31,864 bases of DNA from Eubacteriales bacterium (GCA_030536565.1 JAUNPT010000005.1:430-32293), one strand, 5' to 3'; positions 1 through 7,170 are shown, counted from the stretch's first letter. The notes: a model not told the origin generated them from the letters alone. Made by a program: numbers and translations.

Positions 1-611
1 AAATAACCGGACACAAGGTTATTTAATATTTTTAACTCATCTTCATTTAAATAATTCTTGGCAATTCCTATATCTTTAAGAGCCGGTAATTCTCCCTTGA
101 AAGAGGTCAATCCCATAAATGGTTTCTCTGCATTTGCACGCTCGTATATTACTTCCGCAGCCGTATGCCCATGTGCTGCATAATGCAACTTATTCTGTAC
201 AATTTTAAAGAATTGAATAGATTGGTCACTATGAGGGTCATAATCCATTGTAAAACCTTTTATCATATACTCTTTTATCCGTTCAGTCGCCCATCGCCTA
301 AACTGAGTAGCAATAGAAGATTTTATTCTGTATCCTAAAGAGATTATCATGTCCAGATTATAGTAAGTTATATTGTAATTTTTGCCATCAGAAGCAGTTG
401 TTCGGAATTTCCGAACAACTGACTCTTCATCAAGTTCTCCTTCTTCAAAAATATGCTTAATATGTTCACTGACATTCGATTTACTGGATTGATACAATTC
501 TGTCAACTGTTGTTGTGTCAACCAAACGGTTTCATCCTGCATTTTTACATTTATATTTGTCAATCCATCTTCCGTCTGATAGATTAAAATTTCACCGTAT
601 TTTTCTTCCAT
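1..611 (-). CDS. RhuM-family protein, 3' end beyond the window, with internal deletion
   Basis: The frame is open from ATG at 611 to the left edge, about 203 codons. A ribosome binding site (AAAGGGAG) lies just upstream. The N-terminal part carries the features of the virulence RhuM family: WLTQQQLTELYQ near residue 30, VVRKFRTTASDGK near 70, then YNLDMIISLGYRIKS and QFRRWATERIKEYMIKGF. The later family block QNKLHYAAHGHTAAEVI follows, then KNYLNEDE. The family function is not established; members often sit in accessory or prophage DNA. Compared with my memory of the family, the stretch between KGFTMD and YDPHSD lacks about 50-60 residues that usually lie there, with the reading frame kept. 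The C-terminus is not visible, so family length cannot be judged. Confidence 0.85.
   Translation of the reverse strand, partial: MEEKYGEILIYQTEDGLTNINVKMQDETVWLTQQQLTELYQSSKSNVSEHIKHIFEEGELDEESVVRKFRTTASDGKNYNITYYNLDMIISLGYRIKSSIATQFRRWATERIKEYMIKGFTMDYDPHSDQSIQFFKIVQNKLHYAAHGHTAAEVIYERANAEKPFMGLTSFKGELPALKDIGIAKNYLNEDELKILNNLVSGY
395..421. repeat. Perfect 13-bp inverted repeat inside the RhuM gene
   Basis: The arms CAGTTGTTCGGAA (395-407) and TTCCGAACAACTG (409-421) are exact reverse complements separated by one base. They lie in the codons for the conserved VVRKFRTTA segment. The structure could act as a DNA operator or an RNA hairpin, or be a by-product of codon choice over a conserved peptide. 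Confidence 0.8.
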
Positions 612-655
612 CCCATTCTCCCTTTAACTAATTTCCAGTAGTGCCTCGCTTAAGC

Positions 656-702
656 GAAATATACCCATTGCACAAATCTTTAATTTGCGCGATGTATATT
701 TT
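656..702 (-). terminator. Imperfect hairpin after the nitroreductase gene
   Basis: AAATATAC (657-664) pairs with GTATATTT (694-701), and inside it GCACAAAT (670-677) pairs with ATTTGCGC (683-690) with one G-T wobble. It sits between the nitroreductase stop and the RhuM start. There is no clean T-tract, so intrinsic termination is only possible. A 12-bp palindrome TCGCTTAAGCGA overlaps its left edge. Confidence 0.35.
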
Positions 703-712
703 CTCCATAAAA

Positions 713-1306
713 TCATAATCTAAATTCTACAATTTCTTCTATTGGTTTTCTGGGTCTTTGTGTCGGATTTTCATTAGCATAACCTAATGCAATTGTTCCG
801 ACTAATTGCATAGATGTATCAAGATATGACGTTAATTCTTTGTACGCATAACAAGTATTTGCAATCCACAAAGTACCCAACCCCATATCCGTAGCTTTCA
901 ATAACATATTTTCAATTGATGCACCAATTGAAAGATTATCACAAATCTCGACAAACCTTTTATCTGGATCAATTTCAACAAAAGGACTTTCACAATTTGA
1001 GTTCAAAACAACGATAAGAACTGGAGCCTCTAGCATAATCTTATAAGTATGCTTTGCATCAGAGATTCCTTGTTGAGAATTAGGTAGTAATGCACATTCA
1101 TTTTCTTCTCGAATAATACCTTTTTTCATTTGTTCAAGAAATTCTGCTTTACTTTTATCTCCAAGCACAACATACTTCCATGGTTGTCTGTTTTTTGCAG
1201 ATGGAGCCATTCTTCCTGCATCTATTATTTCTTCTAATAGTTCTTTTGGTACATCTTTATTTAAATATTTTCTAATACTTCTTCGGTTATATATTGAACC
1301 ATTCAT
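713..1306 (-). CDS. Nitroreductase family protein (FMN-dependent oxidoreductase)
   Basis: This 197-residue protein belongs to the nitroreductase superfamily: cytosolic FMN enzymes that reduce nitro groups, quinones or flavins with NAD(P)H. The FMN phosphate-binding start RRSIRKY is at residues 8-14, APSAKNRQPW follows near 35-44, and the late GLGTLWIANTC near 142-152 matches the family's cofactor-pocket segment. Length is normal. The start is set by GAGGTG just upstream of ATG at 1306. The family is broad and the physiological substrate cannot be read from sequence. It appears monocistronic, with a weak promoter at 1350-1378 and a hairpin after the stop. No ferredoxin domain is fused. Confidence 0.9.
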   Translation of the reverse strand: MNGSIYNRRSIRKYLNKDVPKELLEEIIDAGRMAPSAKNRQPWKYVVLGDKSKAEFLEQMKKGIIREENECALLPNSQQGISDAKHTYKIMLEAPVLIVVLNSNCESPFVEIDPDKRFVEICDNLSIGASIENMLLKATDMGLGTLWIANTCYAYKELTSYLDTSMQLVGTIALGYANENPTQRPRKPIEEIVEFRL

Positions 1307-1349
1307 AGTGTCACCTCATATGATTTTTCATTTTATTTATTGATTATTT

Positions 1350-1378
1350 TATATACTTACATTTTGTTCAAAGACCAA
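1350..1378 (-). promoter_or_regulatory. Possible promoter of the nitroreductase gene
   Basis: On the minus strand TTGGTC (1378-1373) and TATATA (1355-1350) are separated by 17 bases, about 45 bases upstream of the start codon. The match is modest and the region is AT-rich, so chance is possible. Confidence 0.3.
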
Positions 1379-1420
1379 TCGTAAAATGTTGTTTTTATAA
1401 ATTATCATCCAATTTTTATT

Positions 1421-1526
1421 TCCCTTGTTTTTCCCTTATGAGGGTACGTAACCAATGGTAAATTGATATAACACGATACAAGAAGCAATAGTGAGGGCAC
1501 CCACGAAAACTTTAGTATTTTCAAGG
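1421..1526 (-). repeat. Dispersed repeat, copy A (pair with 27257-27361)
   Basis: About 105 bp align with 27257-27361, with runs such as GATACAAGA, ACGAAAACTTT and CCCTTGTTTTT shared. Read on the minus strand both copies encode related peptides: KVFVG-L-I-SCI-LY-FT. Copy A reads KVFVGALTIASCIVLYQFT and ends at TAA shortly after; it has no ATG and an in-frame stop lies upstream. It looks like the tail of a lost gene or of a mobile element. The rest of the gene-free stretch 1307-1627 shows only the weak promoter above and no further gene or hairpin that I can support. Confidence 0.7.
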
Positions 1527-1627
1527 GTTTACCAAGATTTACATAATGCTATGAATGTATCAGTTGTCAGGGCTCCAGCCTGTCCGCAGATACAGTTCAT
1601 AATTACGCTTATCATCATTTCTGACTT

Positions 1628-2083
1628 TTAATCAATCAGTTCCTCACAATCAAGCTCCGTATATACTGCTATATCATTATCCTTTAATAATCTGGCAGTT
1701 ATGCCATCTCCCTCTATTACTGTCTTTGAAAATGTTCCATCATATACATAGCCACTTCCACAGGACGGACTTCTAAACTTTAAAATTGCTTTTTTACAAT
1801 CACATCTTTGTGCCAATAGAAGCGCTTCATTAGCTCCTCTTTCAAACTGTTCTGTCACATCCTCGCCTGCACAGTTACATACCCTGTCCCCCTTAATTTC
1901 TGATGGTTTTCTTGGTGTTGTTAACCCACCGTACACCTCCGGACACACAGGAATCAGATTATATTTTTCCATAAGTAATGGCAGCTTTTCATCAAACTTC
2001 TCAATGTTCTGACACTTGCCATCATATCTGCAATGAACTCCCATTAAGCACGCACTTACTAATATGTTTTCTTTCTTACTCAT
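1628..2083 (-). CDS. DUF523 family protein
   Basis: This 151-residue protein is a clear DUF523 member. The N-terminal VSACLMGVHCRYDG carries two cysteines (C12, C18); VCPEVYGGLTTPR is central; KFRSPSCGSG near 103-112 holds the last conserved cysteine. The function of DUF523 is not established; the conserved cysteines would fit a metal or redox site, which is inference. Length is normal for a stand-alone DUF523 domain. The start at 2083 has CGGAGAT upstream. It is divergent from thiT, with 94 bp between its start and the 2178 start, and the dispersed repeat lies downstream. Confidence 0.88.
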   Translation of the reverse strand: MSKKENILVSACLMGVHCRYDGKCQNIEKFDEKLPLLMEKYNLIPVCPEVYGGLTTPRKPSEIKGDRVCNCAGEDVTEQFERGANEALLLAQRCDCKKAILKFRSPSCGSGYVYDGTFSKTVIEGDGITARLLKDNDIAVYTELDCEELID

Positions 2084-2113
2084 ACTAATCTCCGTTCTTT
2101 TACACTAATATGC

Positions 2114-2142
2114 TTGTCTCATATGAGTTAATGTTGTATTAT
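2114..2142 (+). promoter_or_regulatory. Promoter for the thiT locus
   Basis: TTGTCT (2114-2119) and TATTAT (2137-2142) are 17 bases apart. The expected transcript would start near 2149 with a leader of about 30 bases before the AGGAGG site. There is no room for, and no sign of, a TPP riboswitch in this leader. A 10-bp palindrome CTCATATGAG (2118-2127) overlaps the -35 element. Confidence 0.5.
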
Positions 2143-2177
2143 CATCATTAACATAAATTTATAGGAGGAAAAAAATC

Positions 2178-2216
2178 ATGTCAAATTTATTCGTCACTTA
2201 CGATGCAGAGTACTAA
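2178..2216 (+). CDS. 12-codon frame before thiT: interrupted N-terminus or leader peptide
   Basis: ATG at 2178 has an ideal AGGAGG with good spacing and reads MSNLFVTYDAEY before TAA at 2214. The frame is the same as thiT: after the TAA it continues through eight codons (SYSLTQTS) into the Met at 2241. thiT itself has no ribosome binding site at 2241. Two readings fit. The gene may normally start at 2178 and the TAA is a nonsense mutation; or this is a translated leader from which ribosomes reinitiate 24 bases downstream. The first is favoured by the shared frame and continuous protein-like sequence. Confidence 0.55.
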   Translation: MSNLFVTYDAEY

Positions 2217-2240
2217 AGCTACTCCCTTACCCAGACAAGC

Positions 2241-2864
2241 ATGATTGGTATTATAGTTCTTTTAATCCTTTTTATGGTTGTCGCTGCATTTCTTTTTGGT
2301 AAGAAATCCAATGTAAAATTCAACACAAAGCAGCTTGTGTTCTCTGCCGTTTCAATTGCAATAGCATTTGCATTATCTTACGTCAAGCTGTTTTCAATGC
2401 CCTGGGGTGGTTCCATAACTCTTTGCAGTATGCTTTTTGTATGTCTTGTTGGCTACTTCTATGGTCAGCGTATGGGACTTACTGCGGCCCTTTGTTATGG
2501 ATTACTGCAGCTCCTTCAGGATGGTGGCTCTTACATTATTCACCCATTCCAGCTTTGCTGTGATTATCTATTCTCTTTTATGGCATTAGGTCTTTCTGGC
2601 TTCTTTGCCAACAAGAAAAATGGACTAGTTATTGGATACCTTGTTGGTATTCTTGGAAGACTTGTATTTCTCTCTCTTGGAGGTTATATATTCTGGATGT
2701 CATATATGCCAGAAAGCTTCCCTGCATCACTGTCAGCAATTTATCCTATCGTATACAATGGCTCCTTCATTGCTGTCGAAGGTGTAATTACAATTATTAT
2801 TATTTCTATTCCCGCTGTTAGCAAAGCAATTAAGAAGATTAAGCTAAGCTACATAAATGGCTAA
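2241..2864 (+). CDS. thiT: ThiT-like thiamine-binding S-component of an ECF transporter
   Basis: This 207-residue integral membrane protein resembles ThiT, the substrate-binding subunit of energy-coupling-factor transporters for thiamine; it works with a shared EcfT/EcfA module encoded elsewhere. About six hydrophobic segments are visible. The signature MPWGGSITLCSMLFVCLVGY (about residues 53-72) and the later YGLLQLLQDGG and HPFQLCCDY match the family. The mature part looks intact. The start is problematic: ATG 2241 has no ribosome binding site, whereas an in-frame ATG at 2178 has a perfect one but is followed by TAA at 2214. No TPP riboswitch is seen upstream. It is transcribed alone and ends at the hairpin 2916-2950. 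Confidence 0.85.
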   Translation: MIGIIVLLILFMVVAAFLFGKKSNVKFNTKQLVFSAVSIAIAFALSYVKLFSMPWGGSITLCSMLFVCLVGYFYGQRMGLTAALCYGLLQLLQDGGSYIIHPFQLCCDYLFSFMALGLSGFFANKKNGLVIGYLVGILGRLVFLSLGGYIFWMSYMPESFPASLSAIYPIVYNGSFIAVEGVITIIIISIPAVSKAIKKIKLSYING

Positions 2865-2915
2865 TTACAACACAAATTACAACATTATCATTTTGCTATG
2901 ATTTAATGTAGCGAT

Positions 2916-2950
2916 GGGGCTGTCGCACTAACAAATTAGTGCGCAGCTCC
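2916..2950. terminator. Strong hairpin between convergent thiT and rnhA
   Basis: GGGGCTGTCGCACTAA (2916-2931) pairs with TTAGTGCGCAGCTCC (2936-2950) around a CAAA loop with one mismatch. TTATATTT follows on the plus strand. It probably terminates thiT and may serve rnhA from the other side. Confidence 0.75.
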
Positions 2951-2964
2951 TTATATTTACAACC

Positions 2965-3612
2965 TTACAATATCCCCACAGCCTCTTTTGCCAGCTTATC
3001 AGCCTCTTCGTTTCCTTCCACTCCAGAATGACCTTTTACCTTAATGAATCTAATCTTAATCTTATCCTTTACCGACTGAATAAAATCATAGTAAGCAATA
3101 GTTCCTTTTTTGTTTCGCTTCCAGCCACCTGTTGCCCACATCTCAATTCCCATATAATCATAGTATATTGAAATTTCACTAAGCTTTAACTCAATTGCTT
3201 TCTCAATTGCAGCCATACTTCCAAGCATCTCACCTGATACATTGCGCATAGATGACATCTCTGGGTCTTTTCCTGATCCCTGTAGAATTTCCTTATTACC
3301 ATCATGCATAAGAAAGCCGCCATAACCATATACACCTGTTGCTATATTAAATGACCCATCAACAAAGGCATAAACTGCTGGTTCCTTATCTTCTTTTAAA
3401 ACCTCGTTCCCAGATGTTCCACCTGTTTTCTTTCTGCTTGCCGCATCTACTGCTGACGATACATTCCCCATAAAGCTCTCTGCTTCTGCAAGAGTTGTAA
3501 AGCTCTTGTACTGAGCTGCAGGAAATCCATGGGTCACTGCCTTACATTCATCCCAGCTTCTATATATTCCTGGCTTTGCACCAACTCGTACTGCGTAATA
3601 CTTTGCTGCCAT
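2965..3612 (-). CDS. rnhA: Ribonuclease HI with N-terminal hybrid-binding domain
   Basis: The enzyme cuts the RNA strand of RNA-DNA hybrids, removing primers and R-loops. Residues 1-50 form the small RNase HI N-terminal (caulimovirus VI-like) domain with YYAVRVGAKPGIYRSWDEC and AQYKSFTTLAEAESFM. A polar linker (51-78) leads to the catalytic domain. The four acidic residues are in place: D85 in FVDGS, E128 in SGEML, D152 in YYDYMG and D205 in NEEADKLA; H195 sits in VKGHSG. Length of 215 residues suits this two-domain type. The start at 3612 was kept because the N-terminal domain begins directly. It is convergent with thiT and divergent from the insertion-sequence remnant. Confidence 0.92.
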   Translation of the reverse strand: MAAKYYAVRVGAKPGIYRSWDECKAVTHGFPAAQYKSFTTLAEAESFMGNVSSAVDAASRKKTGGTSGNEVLKEDKEPAVYAFVDGSFNIATGVYGYGGFLMHDGNKEILQGSGKDPEMSSMRNVSGEMLGSMAAIEKAIELKLSEISIYYDYMGIEMWATGGWKRNKKGTIAYYDFIQSVKDKIKIRFIKVKGHSGVEGNEEADKLAKEAVGIL

Positions 3613-3643
3613 ATTAGTTCCTTTCTTATATCATTATTATTTA

Positions 3644-3660
3644 GGCGTTTGCGAAACGCC
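3644..3660. other. Short perfect hairpin upstream of rnhA
   Basis: GGCGTTT (3644-3650) and AAACGCC (3654-3660) form a 7-bp stem around GCG. It lies about 32 bp upstream of the rnhA start, with no adjacent T-tract. It could be an old terminator or part of the insertion-sequence flank. Confidence 0.4.
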
Positions 3661-3690
3661 ACAAGCCGCATAAATACGTCATTTTTGTTA

Positions 3691-4184
3691 CAAAAAAGCA
3701 AATAACTCCTCACTGGATATGGTATAATAGAGTTGACTAAAAACTAAAATCCACCATCCAAGAAAGGAGTTATTCTGATATTTATGATACCATATAAACA
3801 GCTTTCCTTAAATGATATTTTTACAGATTGCCAAAAAAATTTGAAAATGACAAACCTGCCTTTCTTTCTCTATTAGAAGAACATATCGACCTTGATGAAA
3901 TTATTCCGATCACTTTTCGTAATCATTTCTATGTATCAACGGACAGAACCCGTAAATACCCTTTACAAGCCTTGTTATGGGCTTTAATTATTCAGCGTAT
4001 TTTTTCCATTTCCACAGAGCAGCTCTTACTTACGTTTCTTCATTATTCCAAGCCATTAAGAGAATTCTGTGGTTTTACCAAAGTTCCAGATGCTTCAAAA
4101 ATCACCAGATTCAAGCAAGATTTTCTTGAAGACCTGCAGACCGTATTTGATAAACTTGTGGACATAACAGAACCCATTTGTCAT
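3691..4184 (+). mobile_element. Truncated insertion-sequence remnant
   Basis: This is the 5' part of an insertion sequence carrying a DUF772-type transposase gene. The left boundary is uncertain (near 3660-3700) and no terminal inverted repeat could be paired because the right end is missing. Similarity to the transposase stops at about 4184, after the peptide EPICH, where unrelated DNA leads into the abiEii 3' end. The element cannot move by itself. Confidence 0.7.
3701..3774 (+). promoter_or_regulatory. Insertion-sequence promoter bracketed by an RBS-masking inverted repeat
   Basis: TGG-TATAAT forms an extended -10 element (TATAAT 3723-3728), giving a start near 3735. AATAACTCCT at 3701-3710 is the exact reverse complement of AGGAGTTATT at 3765-3774, which contains the transposase ribosome binding site. 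The upstream arm lies before the native transcription start, so only read-through transcripts from outside would carry both arms and fold the site away. Confidence 0.5.
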
Positions 4185-4247
4185 ATAAATCTTCTTTCCT
4201 TTGTTGTATCGTATAATTTATCAAAAACTACTAGAATATTTTTATAA
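3784..4247 (+). pseudogene. Transposase fragment (DUF772 type), frameshifted and truncated
   Basis: The expected start is ATG 3784 (MIPYKQLSLNDIFTDCQ). Its frame runs into a stop about 30 codons later. The remaining transposase similarity is in another frame that picks up at about 3828 (KFENDKPAFLSLLEEHIDLD) and continues through RKYPLQALLWALIIQRIF and FCGFTKVPDASKITRFKQDF. Adding one A to the seven-A run at 3833-3839 would join the two frames, so a one-base loss there is the likely lesion. After about 4184 the reading frame (INLLSFVV onward) is unrelated. About 135 residues of a protein usually some 450 or more long remain; the catalytic part is gone. Confidence 0.8.
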
Positions 4248-5055
4248 GCACATCCATAATATCTGCATACTGAATTTCGCTTGCATAAGAAAACTTCTTC
4301 CGATATTTCTCCCACATTTGAATCAATTCCTCACTTACAGACAATTTTTCAATAATTCCAGTCTTATCTGCTATCTGCTCACTGCTTCCTCTATGAATCG
4401 CTGTTGCCTCTAATGCCTCCTGGAATATTTCCTTGTCATATTTCTGCGTTATTCCAAGAATATATACATCATAAAAATCTCTTGGCCTTGTATTAAATAT
4501 TCCTCTACTTAAAATTGTTTCAACTTTTTCAGCCATAACGCTTTCAATATTGTATCCCCACAGCTTAATTCTTACTTCTTCATCAAAAATTCCGCTAAAT
4601 TCATATTCAACGGCATCCGGTGTTATCACATCGCCTGTTGAAACATCTATTGATAGTGGGGTTACAATTGTGTCAAATATTGCATCTAGTCTTACACAGA
4701 ATCCACCATAACGATCATCTTTTCTAATCGGTGCTATTGATTTCACTTCAAACATTACATCATCATCTAACGAAATTTTACATACACTTTCCACTGATTC
4801 CATAATCTTTTCTTCAGTCAGCGGCAGATTTCTGAGTGTTGTATCAAGGTCCATAGTGGATCTGGTATCCAATCCTACTATTGCTGCAATAAGCATTCCG
4901 CCCTTTACAACAAATTTCTCACGATAGTCTGATATCGACAGTCTTGCAAGAAATCGTTCAAACATATAATTCTGCAAAACGACCTGCGCTGCTATGCTTT
5001 TTGATTTAGCATATTTTTTTATTTTCCCCTTTAGGCTCATTGCTTTTGAACTCAT
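4231..5055 (-). CDS. abiEii: AbiEii/AbiGii-family nucleotidyltransferase toxin
   Basis: This 274-residue protein is the toxin of a type IV toxin-antitoxin / abortive-infection pair. Family members are DNA polymerase beta-like nucleotidyltransferases; related MenT toxins modify tRNA ends. Visible motifs are FVVKGGML (GG at 52-53), STMDLDTTL (D69, D71 as metal ligands), the IDVSTGD segment (137-142), K177 in MAEKVETI and the RPRDFYDVY segment (190-198). The motifs look complete, so activity is likely. ATG 5055 overlaps the antitoxin stop by four bases (ATGA), with GGAGG upstream, which indicates translational coupling. No clear terminator follows; the insertion-sequence remnant abuts the 3' end. 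Confidence 0.9.
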   Translation of the reverse strand: MSSKAMSLKGKIKKYAKSKSIAAQVVLQNYMFERFLARLSISDYREKFVVKGGMLIAAIVGLDTRSTMDLDTTLRNLPLTEEKIMESVESVCKISLDDDVMFEVKSIAPIRKDDRYGGFCVRLDAIFDTIVTPLSIDVSTGDVITPDAVEYEFSGIFDEEVRIKLWGYNIESVMAEKVETILSRGIFNTRPRDFYDVYILGITQKYDKEIFQEALEATAIHRGSSEQIADKTGIIEKLSVSEELIQMWEKYRKKFSYASEIQYADIMDVLIKIF

Positions 5056-5645
5056 AATAAAACCTCCAGATATCTCTTCAAAGTTTTTTCTACTTTAAAT
5101 TGTTTTGAGTACTCTGACAATTTATTCAAATCTTTATTTTTCGATTCTGCATAATTTTTAATTGCAGCAATCACAGTTTCTTCATCTATACGAGTGCGAC
5201 TTCTTAGTAAATCACATACTGTTCTTTCTGCATCATAACATCGAACTACATTTCCAAAAGTGGTTTTCATATCAGTAGCGCCAAGCTGATGTAACTCTGG
5301 TTTCACATAATAACAATTACATTCTCCTATGATTGCTTTTGGCAAGCAGGCATTACTTGGAATCGTGACTGAATGCGTAAACGGGGTTCGATCTGATAAC
5401 CCATTCAAAAATAATGCTGTATCATGAGAAAAAATAATCTTTTTAGAACTAAGCATTAATGTATACATATCATCTTGTGTTTCTTCAGGAAGCATATAAA
5501 CACCTTGTCTGCAACGCTCTAGCAATCCTTCTTTTACATACTTTGATAATAACATTCTGGAAAACCCCATCGATAAAACATCGGATGTTGTAATCATATT
5601 GTTGTTCGCTCTAATTGCACCATATATTTTCGGATTCATATCCAT
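5052..5645 (-). CDS. abiEi: AbiEi-like antitoxin and transcriptional autoregulator
   Basis: This 197-residue protein is first in the pair. The N-terminal winged-helix segment (about residues 8-50) has TSDVLSMGFSRMLLSKYVKEG and RCRQGVYML, typical of the AbiEi antitoxin domain. The C-terminal part contains FSHDTALFLNGLSDRTP and the ERTVCDLLRSRTRID segment shared by this family. AbiEi proteins repress their own operon by binding repeats at the promoter and neutralise the toxin without stable binding. The start at 5645 is fixed by AAGGAGGTG. Two 48-bp direct repeats lie directly upstream and are good operator candidates. Confidence 0.87.
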   Translation of the reverse strand: MDMNPKIYGAIRANNNMITTSDVLSMGFSRMLLSKYVKEGLLERCRQGVYMLPEETQDDMYTLMLSSKKIIFSHDTALFLNGLSDRTPFTHSVTIPSNACLPKAIIGECNCYYVKPELHQLGATDMKTTFGNVVRCYDAERTVCDLLRSRTRIDEETVIAAIKNYAESKNKDLNKLSEYSKQFKVEKTLKRYLEVLL

Positions 5646-5661
5646 AGTCGCACCTCCTTCC

Positions 5662-5799
5662 GTTTACATTCATATAGATATTATATACCTTTTCGATTCA
5701 TTTGTAAGCTACATTATGTATTAACCTTTTATAAAAAACAAACAATGTTTAGTTTATATTCATATAGATTTGAATTTTATTTTCGATTTGTTTGTAAAC
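5662..5799 (-). promoter_or_regulatory. abiE promoter within a pair of direct-repeat operators
   Basis: Copy 1 (5662-5709) and copy 2 (5752-5799) share GTTTA-ATTCATATAGAT, a 10-base variable gap, then TTTCGATT and TTTGTAA, with exactly 90 bp between copies. Copy 1 contains the promoter on the minus strand: TTACAA (5707-5702) and TATAAT (5685-5680), 16 bases apart. The ends GTTTACA and TTTGTAA(AC) are themselves inverted, as expected for a dimeric repressor. The AbiEi antitoxin is the obvious candidate ligand; that is inference. Confidence 0.65.
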
Positions 5800-5880
5800 C
5801 ACTAATTATTATGAACTTATTTATTCTGAATATTCTTATTTTCTTTTGGAAATACTTGGTAATATAGGTAATTGCAAAAA

Positions 5881-7170
5881 TCAATTAACTCTAATCACCC
5901 CTGATATTTCCTGTACTACTGACATTCCGGCAAATACAGCCATGGCATCATTAAAGTTCTTTTCCTCAACCTCATCAGTTATAATAACCAGCTCGGCTAT
6001 TCCTTCCTTGCGGCTCTTCTGTACTACCTGGGCAATACTTACATCATTGTTGCCAAGGACACTTGCGATATTGGCAAGCACACCTGACTTATCCGTTGCC
6101 TGAATTCTTAAGAAGAACTTACTCTTAGTCTCATCAATTTTCTTAATATTAATATTGTTGTAGCAGCTGCAGCCGATTCTTCCGCAGCAGTTGTAAACAA
6201 GATTTCTCATCACATCAATTACATCGCCCATAACCGCGCTGGCTGTTGGCATCTGCCCTGCTCCTCTGCCCATAAACATCGCATCGTCCATGGCATCACC
6301 ATGAACAAATACTGCATTAAAGGAATTTCTTACTGTTGCCAATGGATGGTTCGCATCAATAAGCATTGGATGTACCTTAACCTCGATTCCCTGCTCAGTA
6401 TTCTTAGCAACACCTAAAAGCTTAATTACATATCCAAACTCCTTGGCGTATCGTATATCCTCTGCCGTAATCTTTGTAATTCCCTCTGTGTATACATCTG
6501 AAAATGTCACTCTTGAATTAAAGGCAATAGATGCCATGATTGCTACCTTTCTTCCTGCATCATAGCCCTCTACGTCAGCAGTTGGGTCTGCCTCTGCATA
6601 TCCTAGCTCAGTTGCCTTGGCAAGTGCTTCCTTATAGCCCATTCCTTCTTCTGTCATCTTTGTAAGAATATAGTTAGTAGTACCATTAACAATTCCCATA
6701 ATCTCATTAATTCTGTTACCAGCCATACTCTGCTTCAATGGTCTGATAATTGGAATAGCTCCTGCAACTGCCGCTTCGAACTGAAGGTCAGCACCTGCTT
6801 CACTTGCAGCATCCATAACCTCTTTTCCATGCTCTGCCAGTAAATCCTTATTGGCAGTAACTACCTGCTTACCAGCCTTAAGTGCCTCAATTACATATGT
6901 CTTAGCTGGTTCAGTTCCACCCATAAGCTCGATAACAATATCAATATCCTTGTCATTAACTATAGTTTCAAAGTCATCTGTAAAAAGAGACTTGTCCATT
7001 CCAGGTCTTTCCTTTGAAACATTTCTTACAAGTATCTTTTTTATTACAAGTTCTGCGCCTGTCTTATTTCTGATATCGTCCTTCAATGACTGTGACAGCT
7101 TATACACACCGCCGCCTACTGTTCCTGCTCCTAAAATTGCCGCATAAATTATGTTGTTATTCTTATCCAT
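5881..7170 (-). CDS. hom: Homoserine dehydrogenase
   Basis: The enzyme reduces aspartate semialdehyde to homoserine with NAD(P)H, feeding threonine and methionine synthesis. The Rossmann motif GAGTVGGGV is at 14-22, the catalytic-region NKDLLAEHG at 107-115 (K108), GIVNGTTNYILTKM near 157-170, and ELGYAEADPTADVEGYDAGRK follows as the substrate-binding signature. Residues from about 352 form an ACT domain, which usually senses threonine. Length of 429 is typical. The start at 7170 has GGAGAG upstream. It lies 90 bp downstream of the DUF308 gene and may be co-transcribed. No T-box or other riboswitch fits in that gap. Confidence 0.95.
   Translation of the reverse strand: MDKNNNIIYAAILGAGTVGGGVYKLSQSLKDDIRNKTGAELVIKKILVRNVSKERPGMDKSLFTDDFETIVNDKDIDIVIELMGGTEPAKTYVIEALKAGKQVVTANKDLLAEHGKEVMDAASEAGADLQFEAAVAGAIPIIRPLKQSMAGNRINEIMGIVNGTTNYILTKMTEEGMGYKEALAKATELGYAEADPTADVEGYDAGRKVAIMASIAFNSRVTFSDVYTEGITKITAEDIRYAKEFGYVIKLLGVAKNTEQGIEVKVHPMLIDANHPLATVRNSFNAVFVHGDAMDDAMFMGRGAGQMPTASAVMGDVIDVMRNLVYNCCGRIGCSCYNNINIKKIDETKSKFFLRIQATDKSGVLANIASVLGNNDVSIAQVVQKSRKEGIAELVIITDEVEEKNFNDAMAVFAGMSVVQEISGVIRVN

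Noticed and set aside
2083..2178. TPP riboswitch upstream of thiT
   Set aside because: The leader is too short and none of the conserved CTGAGA or ACCTGA-type blocks is present.
3691..4184. Active insertion sequence
   Set aside because: The transposase is frameshifted and lacks its catalytic part, and the right end is missing.
4201..4413. Plus-strand frame antisense to abiEii
   Set aside because: It is a shadow of the toxin gene, with no start signal.
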